NCBI RefSeq assembly: GCF_963678635.1 | Contig: NC_087066.1 | Location: 44,317,624-44,381,623 of the forward strand | Direction of reading: 5' to 3' | Length of the DNA stretch: 64,000 nt | Origin: Symsagittifera roscoffensis | Taxonomy: Eukaryota; Xenacoelomorpha; Acoela; Convolutidae | Shown: in pieces, positions 43,691 to 54,273 of the stretch | How positions within the stretch are numbered: position 1 is the stretch's first letter | Layout: each line of letters opens with the position of its first letter | Program-made: the position numbers and the translations under genes | The notes under the pieces: generated by a model | The model's input: only the letters and a program-made list of their open reading frames with translations | The model's database searches: none | Told to the model about the DNA's origin: nothing

Positions 43691-44397
43691 GTACAGCCTT
43701 TTACTTTGCTTCGAAGTGTACTGGGTATCGGCTTTTGCACATCGGCGCCAACGTCGATGCTACTAGTTATCGCGCTCCAGACGGTCGGCGATAAGTTTCA
43801 CTCTGCCTGATATTCATTTCCACTTCTATTGCTTCTCTCCATTTCCCAAATTGTTTCTGTTCAGTTTGTAATACTCCCGGAAACACTTCTACACTGATGG
43901 CTGTGACCATCTCATGTTTTCGTTCTAGATTCAAAAGTGACTCTAAAGAACCAAACATGCTGTAGAATCCTAGTGTAGTCACTAGATTCACTTCAGTTCC
44001 TCCATGGCAATCAGCAATTAAATCTGTTTCGGTTTTCGATTTCATCACTATGTTTCCGAACAGTATCGTCAATTGCTTGTGCTGTTTCGCCAATATCTTT
44101 ATGCAGTCGAGACCTCCATAGACACGATCTTCTAGTCCACAGACTTTCGCCAGAAAGCTACCAGGTTAATCGCAGTCTTGTGGTCCCCAGCCAGGCAACT
44201 CCACATTGTTCTCTCGGTTGCTCCTAGAAGCTGTTGACATCAAGTTGTAGATGACGTTGAGGTCGCGCAAACTGCAATCTGCATTGAATTCCCTTCGCAC
44301 CTCCTGCGTCGCTCGTAATTTGGAATCAGCATTTGGACTCGGGCACTATGATGGTTTCTTTAACTCCCACACCACCATCACGCTCGTTCTCAGTAAC

Positions 44398-44952
44398 TCA
44401 TCTGAGAAACTCAATCAAATTCCAATCGGTTATCAGATTTCGGTATAAAAGGTGCAGTCTTTTTTCCTTCAATAAAAGTCCCAATTTAACTTGCTGACTG
44501 GCAATGCTCCTTATCGCTGAAATTCTTGACGGCAAGAACCTCAGCAACACCGCTTGTTCGTAATCAAAGTAACAATCACGTATGTCCTCATTGATGAAAG
44601 GATTATATGCCATTCCAACAATTCCAGACACACAATGGTATGAATTCTTTCTGATCGGTCCACAGTAGTCACTGGACTTCAGCAGTATTGCCATTGATTC
44701 TTTCGTGAGCCTAAGCTCTCTGTTCGAGAATGTTCGGATTTCAACGATCTTCTTCAATAGTTCTAGTTTTACGGGTTCATTCATTGTCACCCGCATTGGC
44801 TTGCTTTGATGAATGTCCATTAGCGCTTGTAAGGGCAAGGTGTTCGCTAGCTCAGTGCCTTCTCTCAGCATTTTTGCACAAGTATTAAGCACTTGTACCG
44901 ACATTTGTTCCAACGTGAACCGGACGAAACAGAGCGTCTCTCTGTTTCGCAC
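44398..44952 (-). pseudogene. Ectodomain-like ORF fragment (unit 3)
   Basis: 184 codons, closely matching 40146-40688 except for a frame change near 44460 altering the C-terminus. Confidence 0.35.
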
Positions 44953-45212
44953 ACGCTACCGCCGCTCCTTCCCGGATCATAAGGTCTCTCAGACTCGTCA
45001 TCAAGAGAACTTTGTCTTCCTTCGACCTTTTTTTTCCATACACCAAGCATATCTGAGTTGCAGCTCTCAGAGCATGAATGTATCAGAGCATGTACTGCTA
45101 TCAGAGCATGTATCTTCGGAGTAGTTCGAATTTCTTCATCAAAGTGACGTAGTACTACTGCTCTCCAGGGTAAGCTCACCGGGCTGTAATTTTATTTTTT
45201 TGTCTTAAAAAA

Positions 45213-45640
45213 TTAAAATCTTTTTTCATCAGTTATTGTTCTGTTTACTGGTCGCTTAACATATTTCCTCTCTGGGTTCCTAATCCTTATCAGGCCATTT
45301 TTAAGGTCGATCTTCACGTCAAATTTCCTGACAAAATTGCCACCCAAAAGGAACTGATCCGAATCATCCAGGTTCTCCACCATGAGGAAACTCATCCAGA
45401 GACCGTCCTCCCATGTGGAGGACTGTTATTGGAGTTCTCCCGGCCACATAGATTGCTCCGCGGTTAGCAGCTGCCAATCTTAAATTCGTTGGTATCAGGT
45501 CCTCCCTGGTGTCTTTATTGGCATTAAACTGACCACTGCTCATGTGTCTAGAAGTCCTGTAACTCTACTCTTTTTTCCATCAGTGTCTAGCAGATGTGCA
45601 GTCACATCTGCTTCGTATCCAATGTGTACCGCATATTGCT
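45213..45640 (-). pseudogene. Aspartic protease, array copy C (stop in active site)
   Basis: Same protein region as copy B, but the active-site glycine codon is TGA, turning DTG into DT-stop. The remainder (MSFLMVENLDDSDQFLLGGN and on) is well conserved. Confidence 0.7.
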
Positions 45641-45673
45641 CCATCATGGCTTCATGACCAATTCTACGGACCT

Positions 45674-45976
45674 TCAGTTCTTCCTGACCCAAACATATCT
45701 GTCCGCATATTTATCCAGATGCATCATGGTAAACTCCGAAAGTTCACTTAGGTTCCTGATCACCTGATGTCCCGCCACTGAGATTATTGACTGTATCTTG
45801 TTCCCTTGTGACGCCATCCCGAATGTTTGTCCGGAGATCCCATTCAGCTTTATGCTCAAACTACTCGGTGCCTTCGTTTCTTCTACCTCAAATGCTTCAA
45901 AGGCGTTGAGCTGCTCTTGGGCTCTCTCGTTTTCTAGTTCGAGCTTGACTTTCTGTTCTATCTCCCTCGTTGTCAA
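45674..45976 (-). pseudogene. Gag-like fragment in unit 3
   Basis: 100 codons with a charged, helical start (EQKVKLELENERAQEQLNAF) and hydrophobic middle (NKIQSIISVAGHQVIRNLSE). Found only in this unit, immediately before the protease. Unit 2 lacks it. Confidence 0.4.
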
Positions 45977-46350
45977 TTCCGGTTGGACTCGACTGAGGGA
46001 TTCTCTTGCCGCTGCTTAATAGTCTATCTTAAAGTCGTTAGCTGCAATTCCAGGTTCTGGTTCACTCGTTTCCTTTAGCACGGCTCGTAGTCAGCTCTTT
46101 TCAGCTTCTTCAGGCGTGCCTTTGACACCCGATAAAGCTTCGTCATGTCTTGGGTGCTTGACGTCTGCCATAGTAGACCAAAATTGAGGACAATCTGATT
46201 TATATTGACCCTCAAAAACGCAAAAGAAACACCTGGGACATAATTTCCTCACTCATCAACTCGCGTAGTACGTTTTGCTTACACCAATTGAGTATGCTCC
46301 CGTCCACTGCTAAAATGAGGTTCAGGTGCAACGCCGACCTTCTATAGGCT

Positions 46351-47201
46351 TCAACTTTCGACTTTCCCATCCACTCGGAGAATCTGTATTCCATCAGTGA
46401 GCAGCACTGCTGGTCCTTTCACAAAATTTTCTACTCCAAACGTCACAAGCAGTCGTAGGATCACGACGATAAAAAACTCAACAACTGCTTTGACGAATTC
46501 GTTTATCAGATAGCGAGAGACACCCGGGTAGCTTTTTGCCAGGAAGGACGCGGTCCATCCTGCTCCCAACCCTTCTGACGTGCTATCCGTCCTCTCGAAA
46601 CCTCCTTCTCCTCTCAAGTTCTCCGTCCATAATGCCTCGAGTGTTATTTTCCACATCCTGTCTATGAATTCTGCTGACTTCTGTTCTGCATTCTCCGCTA
46701 ATTTCAATTCTTTCACTAGGTGGGCGCGAATCTTCGTGATGATCGCTGGGCCTCGCTCGAAAGCGTTCATGCCCAATGCTGCTATTCGAGGAGTCAAGTG
46801 CAACCACTTGTTCGCTTCTGCTTCATTCGCAAAATCATAGCTTTCAAGTGAGCTTTCATTACTTTGGCGTTGTGCCTCTTCCCTCCTTCTTTCTTGATCT
46901 CCATTTCTCTAAGCCACAGATCATTAGACTTTCCCACTATCACTCGGTGATCATCGTCGATTCCTGGCTTCAACTTGAGCTGTCTGCTGAAATTGGACAG
47001 TTTCAATCCCAACACTTCATCCAACACCAGCATGTGTAGCGAATGATCTTCGAATCCTCTCATAGCGTTTGAGATAGCCGACCATACTGAAGGCAATTCT
47101 GACCGAAGTGACCTCAGATTTCTTGCCTCTACTTTGCCATTTGGGGCAGGTATGATCACATCATATTTCCCTTCTGAGAGTAGCGCTATCATTGCATACA
47201 C
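46351..47201 (-). pseudogene. Unit 3 counterpart of the 382-codon ORF (broken)
   Basis: Frames 47201-46794 and 46803-46351; a single-base deletion near 46815 (gcttctgcttc versus gcttctggcttc) breaks the frame. The C-terminal third is deleted, fusing ILRVDG directly to KVES before the next block. Confidence 0.6.
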
Positions 47202-47238
47202 AAACTTAAGTCCATCCGGGAGGTGTTCATTTCCACTT

Positions 47239-47541
47239 CTATTCCGGAGACAACACGAACACTGGCTTTTGCGTTATCTTCTGGAATCCACCTTCCTTTA
47301 ACACAACCATGATCTCGCGCATGGACTCCAGAGTTTCTTTGATTGATGGCCACACTGCATCTCCCACCGTTCTAGGCTCTCTGAATCTGCTCAGGAGACC
47401 TCTACTATGCAGGTGATCACTAATGCCGTCAAACACGATTGTGATCGGGTTCATTTCGGTTTGTCGTTGAACCCCGATTGCCATTGATGTGGATTGTATC
47501 CAATCCAGGTCAGTTCCCGCCAGCATTATTACGTCGGCCAA
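47239..47541 (-). pseudogene. Retroelement ORF fragment with ADVIMLAGTDLDW (unit 3)
   Basis: Predicted residues are the same as the unit 2 copy. The identity over 100 codons, in an element with diverged LTRs, is the clearest evidence of recent unit duplication. Confidence 0.45.
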
Positions 47542-47554
47542 AACAAGGACTTAG

Positions 47555-47970
47555 AGGTATGCACGACGTCTGAGCTCGCAATCACTAATATCTTTGCTTT
47601 CCTCGTCTCTGCTTTGTCATACGCTGCAAAGATGGTCTCGTCTGTTCGAAAATTCAACTCACCACATCTTTCAGCATCACCCTCTGGGTTACTATTTTCG
47701 GATAGGCTCTATCTTTCACATGAGCCGGAGGTGCTCGCACCTGCTTAAACATCTTGACATGTTGCCCCGTTGGTGCTCTACTGGTCAAATATTTCCCCGC
47801 TCTCTCTTTTCCTATCTGCTCACTATGATTCATTCTTCAATCTTGCAAAGGTCTGGCTTTCACGGTACCCTTAGTGTTATTTGGGGGCAGTCCCTCAAGG
47901 TCAGCAAACCGTAATGCTACGGTAGAGCTGAAGTTCATTCTGGCTGCTATCAACCAGTCCACACCCACGA
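47555..47970 (-). pseudogene. Retroelement ORF fragment GVDWLIAAR (unit 3)
   Basis: Counterpart of 43244-43690, with an additional base change near 47682 (cctctgggtt versus cctctctgggtt) shifting the frame. Confidence 0.4.
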
Positions 47971-48050
47971 TCGAGTACAGCTTTTTACTTTGCTTCGAAA
48001 TGTACTGGGTATCGGCTTTTGCACATCGGCGCCAACGTCGATGCTACTAG

Positions 48051-48407
48051 TTATCGCGCTCCAGACGGTCGGCGATAAATTTCACTCTGCCTGATATTCA
48101 TTTCCACTTCTATTGCTTCTCTCCATTTCCCAATTTGTTTCTGTTCAGTTTGTAACACTCCCGGAAATACTTCTACACTGATTGCTGTGACCATCTCATG
48201 TTTTCGTTCTAGATTCAAAAGTGACTCTAAAGAACCAAACATGCTGTAGAATCCTAGTGCAGTCACTAGATTCACTTCAGTTCCTCCATGGCAATCAGCA
48301 ATTAATTCTGTTCCAGTTTTCGCTTTCATCACTATGTTTCCGAACAGTATCGTCAATTGCTTGAGCTGTTTCGCCAATATCTTTACGCAGTCGAGACCTC
48401 CACGCAC
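48051..48407 (-). pseudogene. GGLDCVK ORF fragment (rightmost copy)
   Basis: 118 codons: ILAKQLKQLTILFGNIVMKA, NLVTALGFYSMFGSLESLLN, VFPGVLQTEQKQIGKWREAI. Parallel fragments: 43767-44093, 39643-39858 (internal deletion) and 34135-34389. Unidentified; by order it is the next part of the ectodomain-like protein. Confidence 0.35.
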
Positions 48408-48681
48408 ACGACTTTCTAGTCCACAGACTTTCGCTAGACAGCTACCAGGTTAATCGCAGTCTTGTGGTCCGCAGCCAGGCAACTCCACATTGTTCTCTCG
48501 GTTGCTCCTAGATGCTGTTGTCATCAAGTTGTTGATGACGTTGAGGTCGTGCAAACTGCAATCTGCATTGAATTCCCTTTGCACCTCCTGCGTCGCTCGT
48601 AATTTGGAATCAGCATTTGGATTCGGGCACTATGATGGTTTCCTTAACTCCCACACCACAATCACGCTCGTTCTCAAAAAC

Positions 48682-49236
48682 TCATCTGAGAAAATCAATC
48701 AAATTCCACTCGGTTATCAGATTTCGGTATAAAAGGTGCAGTCTTTTTTCCTCCAATACAAGTCCCAATTTAACTTGCTGACTGGCAATGCTCCTTATCG
48801 CTGAAATTCTTGACGGCAAGAACCTCAGCAACACCGCTTGTTTGTAATCGAAGTAACAATCACGTATGTCCTCATTGATGAAAGGATTATATGCCATTCC
48901 AACAATTCCAGACACATAATCGTACGAATTCTTTCTGATCGGTCCACAGTATTCACTGGACTTCAGCAGTATCGCCATTGATTCTTTCGTGAGCCTGAGC
49001 TCTTTTTTTGAGAATCTTCAGATTTCAACGATCTTCTTCAATGGTTCTAGTTTTTTGGGTTCTTTCATGTTCACCCGCATTGGCTTGCTTTGATGAATGT
49101 CCATTAGCGCTTGTAAGGGAAAGGTGTTTGGTAGCTCAGTGCCTTCTCTCAGCATTTTTGCACAAGTATTCAGCGCTGGTACTGACATTTGTTCCAACCT
49201 GAACCGGACGAAACAGAGCGTCTCTCCGTTTCGCAC
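48682..49236 (-). pseudogene. Ectodomain-like ORF fragments (rightmost copy)
   Basis: Two frames (49236-49018 and 48978-48682) separated by a stop near 49015, otherwise the same protein as in units 2 and 3. Confidence 0.35.
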
Positions 49237-49486
49237 ACGCTACCGCCGCTCCTTCACGGATCATAAGGTCTCTCAGACTCGTCATCAAGAGAAGTTTGTC
49301 TTCCTTCGACCTTTTCTTTCTTCCAAGTCATACACCAAGCATATCTGAGATGCAGCTCTCAGAGCATGTACTGCTATTAGAGCATGTATCTTCGGAGTAG
49401 TTCGCATTTCTTCTGTAAAGTGACGTAGTACTACTGCTCTTCACGGTAAGCTCACCGGGCTGTAATTTTACTTTTGTCTTAAAAAA

Positions 49487-49883
49487 TTAATATCTTTTTT
49501 CATCAGTTATTGTTCTGTTTACTGGTCGCTTAACATATTTCCCATTTGGGTTCCTAATCCTTATCAGGCCATTATTAAGGTCGATCGTCACGTCAAAATT
49601 CCTGACAAAGTTGCCGCTCAAAAGGAGCTGATCCGAAACATCCAGGTTCTCCACCATGAGGAAACTCATCCAGAGACCGTCCTCCTATGTGGAGGACTGT
49701 TATTGGAGTTCTCCAGGCCACATAGATTGCCTCGCGGTTAGCGGCTGCCAATCTTAAATTCGTTGGTATCAGGTCCTCCCTGGTGTCTTTATCGGCATTA
49801 AACTGACCACTGCTCCTGTGTCTAGATTTAAGTCCTGTTACTCTAACCTTTTTTCCATCGGTGTCTAGCAAATGTGCAGTCAC
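49487..49883 (-). pseudogene. Aspartic protease, array copy D (frameshifted)
   Basis: Reads TAHLLDTDGKKVRVTGL, then a 4-nt insertion relative to copy B shifts the LDTGAV active-site sequence out of frame. The C-terminal part (MSFLMVENLDVSDQLLLSGN, then IDLNNGLIRIRNP) continues in another frame to 49487. Inactive as read. Confidence 0.7.
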
Positions 49884-50083
49884 ATCTGCTTCCTACGTGA
49901 GTGACCCGCTTGATAAATATTATTCGCTGATTGAGGCTCTGGAATCTCCCTGCTGTCCGAGTCGCTGGGTTGAGATCTTCCGTGCTTCGAATGGTCCCAG
50001 TTTGTGGAATCAATTTTACCAGTCGCAACACTTCTCGCATAGATCGTTCGCTCGATATTGGCCTGCTGCCAATTGAACCTCCT

Positions 50084-50790
50084 CTAGTATTTCGTTGGAG
50101 TCCTCGGTCTATTATTCCAGGTGGCTTTACTGGATGAGTTACCCCTTCCTCTTATGGATCCATTGGTCCTTCCTCTGTTCGGATTCTCGTTGAAATTCAC
50201 TCTCGGATCTCTGCTAGCCTCTCCCGAGTGTGTTCCTCTATTCCTAGATCCGCTTCTGTTTCCAAGGAGACCATCCAGCCTGTTCATGATAGTCGGAGTG
50301 CGTCTTTCCATCATTGCGTCTATTCTTGTGTCAAGAGTCACAAGAGTCTGCTCTTGCTGACTTCGTAGTGTTCCAGATCACCTCTCAATCGTCTCTCTCT
50401 TTCCTCAGCCTCCCTCGTCATTCGCGACAAGTTCTTGGCTAAATGTTCATCCGTCCTTTCTTTAAAGCTATTTTCGCTTCTACTGACTTCCTGTCTGTTG
50501 CAGTTGATTTCCTCCCGCAGGTTTTCTGTCTCCACATGAACCGCTCTCTCAGCATGAACCGCGCTTTTCTAGGTCAAGGCCTCTTCCACTGATACCTCGT
50601 TGTCAACCAATGGATTCACTTGTGGTGGCGTCACTCGATTGGTTCCAGGCAACTTAGTGATGGTCGAAACTCGAGTTTTACCTCTCTGTCTCGATGTGTC
50701 TTCATAATCCGTCGCTAATTCCACTGGTTTGGTACCCGACCCTGCTATTCTAGTCGCTCCAAATCGCACCTCCGAGTCGATCGTTGTCAT
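50084..50790 (-). pseudogene. Gag-like fragments: coiled coil and RG-rich basic region
   Basis: Three frames in succession: 50790-50569 (TDYEDTSRQRGKTRVSTITK), 50535-50338 with heptad-like charged sequence (LREEINCNRQEVSRSENSF), and 50341-50084 with an RG/NR-rich nucleic-acid-binding type stretch (NRGRTNGSIRGRGNSSSK). Frameshifts separate them. Present once, only in the rightmost part of the array. Confidence 0.45.
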
Positions 50791-51197
50791 GAACTTTCTT
50801 GAACGCTAGTTTTCATCAACAGTATGGTTTATTGTTCTGACCGCTCCAAACCGATCCAAATATCCATCTTCCATGTTTGTAGATGCCTCATTTTCATGGG
50901 TCGAACTGTTCAGGCTCCTTTGAGACCCAAAGTCATCTACTTCCCAATTTTCATTTTATCTTCCTCTTCCTTGGTATCTACTTCATCGCCTATGACCGTT
51001 CGTACTGTAAATGGAAAGAAGTTTCCCAAGGTGTTCTTCACTCTTTCCGAAAACGAGAATGACGTTGCCGCTATCTCTGTCTCCCGTGCATCATAGTGTT
51101 ATCAGTAGGCGAACCTGCTGTCGCTGGATTCTCCGACATCTCCTCTCGATCAAACCATGACCTTGTTCTATGGGAGCACTAGATCCACTCGTCAACC

Positions 51198-51470
51198 TTA
51201 TATCCTTCTACTACCATCTGTTTCCGTTCTACTACCATCCCGATCTTGGTTTGGATGGATCTCCACCTCCAACATTGCCTTTTCATCCTCCGAGGCATTT
51301 TGACTCTTTGTTTCAACCATCCCGCTTATAATTTTCTTCCCTTTCTTGTTCCGATTCTTCACAGTCCTTTCCACAAAAGGATCATTCATCGATTTCTTTT
51401 GTTTCTTTGGAATAAATTTCCTAGAGCTATCACTTAGTTTAGGTATCCTTGACTTGTCTAGACTCATCAT
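51198..51470 (-). pseudogene. Gag-like N-terminal ORF fragment
   Basis: 90 codons, starts MMSLDKSRIPKLSDSS, very basic (KKQKKS, RNKKGKK) then acidic. It is the first coding sequence after the leader, so by position it is gag. Not recognised by motif. Confidence 0.4.
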
Positions 51471-51499
51471 AATTTATTGCTCCTTACTGCCCACACACT

Positions 51500-54240
51500 C
51501 GATTCGCTTGCTATCGTTTTTGTTGTTAGATAACTGACAATTAAAACATAACACAATAATGTCCAAAAATCTCAACCATAACAAGTGACCACGAATCTTT
51601 TTGAGTTATCACAGTACAGCGTGTATACAGGTTAAACACATCTATTTATTATTGGTTATTGGATATAAAACTAGCACAGACTGATGATGTCAATATATTT
51701 AAAAGATAGTGTGTCCACTACCCAATCGAGAACAATTATCAAAGATTTAAAAACAAAAAAGGAAAAAACGAAAAATATTTAGAAATTCACAGAAATGTAT
51801 GTGTATTGCAACTGGTCTGTCGCAAATTGATAGTCTATTTAGTTTCTAAAGAAAGAGCTTTCCATGCTTAGTGTCACTCTAAACAGACAAAACTTGAAGG
51901 CAGTATTTTTCTCAACTGGGCGACTATTGCACCCACCGAGTTCTGTGTTACCTATCTGCCTTTGGATTGCCCGAGCTAGACCTATTAAAACTCTCAAGGC
52001 AATCAAACTTCCAAAAAAAATTCGGATTTTGATCCAAATAAATTAGTGTCGAACTCTGTTTTCAGTTAGACTTAGAGTCGCAAATATCCGGGTTTAGACA
52101 TGCTTTGGTTTCACTATGGTCTTTTCAATTTTTTATTTAAAGGCAAATTACCAGTGCAGTCACTGATTTCCTGTCGTTCCTAAAATTTTAATGCTATTCA
52201 CTATGTCTTTTACTTTATTCTACGTACGTTTTGGGAACCCTACGATAGCTTTGGTTATAAAAGAATATTTCCAATACCCCTCCAAATTGACCAAAATAGG
52301 ACCCCTCTGGATTGACAAAAACATGACCCCTCCGAATTGAGACCCCTCCGGTTTGGCAAAATATGATTCTTCCGGATTGGCAAAAATTGGCCCTTCCGGG
52401 TCGGTGAAATTAACACCCGAGACCCATCCGGATACGGTCCTAGAGCCTAATATGCAAAATCAACTAACTAGAAAGGGTTTGTACTGGCCCCAACGCCTCC
52501 GGGTTGAAGCTAAGCTGCTTATTTGTCAATTTTCTTTAACCGTGAGGGGTATTATAACAAGCCTATTTTTGACTCGACTGTCGTTTTCTATGTTCCTTAA
52601 CCCTTCCCTATCTTCGATAACAACGTGAAAAAGCCTTATTAGACCGTTGCTATAGTATGGCAAGGATGTAAGGGCTTTGCAAAATAAGTTAACAAAACGT
52701 GAAGGGCCTACCATCAGAAATCAGTAGTTTTGCTAAAATCAATCTAGAAAATTTTCTCGGCTTATTTTCTTCAAAAACAATTAGTTTACGTGTAAATCTA
52801 GATTTTTTTTTTCTAACAGTACTAAGATGAACTGGATCGGTCCAGTTGTTTCATACTTGTGAATCTAAAAATCTTTTATGCGAACTCAAAAAATATTCAA
52901 ACTTATATGTTTCGCTTAACTTTTCCGGAATTCTAGTCTTATTGACTTAAAATTTATTAATCCGAGCTGAAAAGGCCTATAATTTTCCAGTTCAGTGCAA
53001 AAAACTTGGTCGGAAACGTTTCAGTTGAAAAAGTTTTCCAAAAACAATGCTATTTGGACCTCCGCATTGATGAATCCACTAAATCAAACACATTAAGTTC
53101 GATTTCACTGGGGTCAGGAATGTTGTTGGCAGACGGGTCTTAAAACCTGTCGATTTATTAGTGAATGTTGTGCTAACAACAATTTTTATCGCCTTAACTC
53201 AAAAACTTTGAAAATTTTTTTATTTTGTGGCGTTTCGTTTTTTCAAAAATCACGAAATTTCGGCTTTCGGCGCCCAATATATTCCAACCACGTCCGAACT
53301 GATTTCAACCGGTTCCACTAGTTATTTTAGTGTGTTTACGTTGTAACTCACTAACTTGGTGCTTTTTTTGTTTCAAAAAGGTCAATATCTTAAAAATTTG
53401 TGGGGGGATCAAAAAATCACTATTTTGACTTTAAAAACCAGTAGGTTTACGGTCTGTTTCACTGAAAAACGATGTAAGAGTCTTAATACAAGCAGTAAAA
53501 ATAGTAATGCTTTTAACGTTATACCTCTCCGGGTCCATTCAATTACCGAATTAAGGAGCTCAACTCGGAGATTCGCAACTCGGTGGAGGGTCACTACGCT
53601 GCAGTCACTGTCGAGCCCCCGACAGATTGATATCTTACTTTCTGTACCAAAAGGGAACAAACTTTGTTAACGATACCCAGTAGTTGATTGTTGTTGTCCT
53701 TGAAACCCTTCTTGCTGCACTTTGCACTGGTTGTGGGGTGTGTCTTCCGCTCTAATCTCCAGACCCTACCGGATTGAGTGCAAATTAGCATTAATTTGCT
53801 TAAATACTGAAACAACCCTACATTACAGGCACCAGAAAAAGGGCCAAAAATTTGATCTTAATGATCCTGTTTGATATAAATGCCAGTCACAACAATATAT
53901 CTAACAACATCAAACGGGAGGGTCGGATCACACCTCGTCTGGGGTGATGATTTTTACTGATTTTATACTTTCTAGTGTTTTTGGTTTTTTCGGTTATTTT
54001 TTATGTTTTTGGTTTTTCTTAGTTATATGGCCGTTTTTAATTGGTTTTTGTATATCTTTAAGTGTTTTTGACCTTAACCGCTCCGAGATCGAAGGGACGG
54101 CCGATCCCCCCACCCTTCACGATACGTGAATTTTCGGTCTTCCGCGTTCCGTAACACCGTTCCGGCTCCTCGTTAAGGGCCTTATTTAGATCATCCTTGG
54201 CGCGGAGTGCTTGTTATTGGATCTGCCGATCATGATGTTA
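51500..54240 (-). other. Non-coding leader of the LTR element
   Basis: About 2.7 kb without a credible frame. It contains a cluster of degenerate 25-30 bp units around 52272-52440 and a GC-richer patch at 54060-54220. A short hydrophobic plus-strand ORF at 53944-54129 is judged spurious. Confidence 0.45.
52272..52440 (+). repeat. Short degenerate tandem repeat, units with GACCCCTCCGGATTGGCAAAA
   Basis: Six to eight units of roughly 22-30 bp, each with a cccctccg/ccttccgg core followed by ttggcaaaa or a variant. Located in the element's leader. Confidence 0.65.
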
Positions 54241-54243
54241 AAA

Positions 54244-54264
54244 GATTAACAGCCAGGAGCACCA
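54244..54264 (-). promoter_or_regulatory. Candidate primer-binding site
   Basis: Nine nucleotides past the inner end of the 5' LTR, the minus strand reads TGGTGCTCCTGGCTGTTAAT. It begins with TGG, as needed to pair with a tRNA CCA end. The implied tRNA 3' end is ...GGAGCACCA; I cannot assign the tRNA. Confidence 0.4.
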
Positions 54265-54273
54265 AAACATATA

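Larger units (their letters stand above)
39497..43712 (-). repeat. Array unit 2 (4.2 kb)
   Basis: 4215 bp between junctions. In element sense: GVDWLIAAR frame, ADVIMLAGTDLDW frame, the 382-codon ORF, ALHLNLISAVDG, a short frame starting MADVKHPRHDEALLGVK, protease B, then ectodomain-like frames. Nearly identical to unit 3 over long stretches. Confidence 0.8.
43712..47996 (-). repeat. Array unit 3 (4.28 kb)
   Basis: 4284 bp. Compared with unit 2 it lacks about 0.35 kb after ILRVDG (the RYPEQMRENV...IRGVK part) but has the extra gag-like block at 45.67-46.02 kb. The 43.0-43.56 and 47.3-47.84 kb stretches differ at only a few positions. Confidence 0.8.

Noticed and set aside
53944-54129. Hydrophobic 61-codon plus-strand ORF that looks like a small membrane protein
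   Set aside because: The hydrophobicity comes from a T-rich tract in the non-coding leader, and no start context or homologue is evident.
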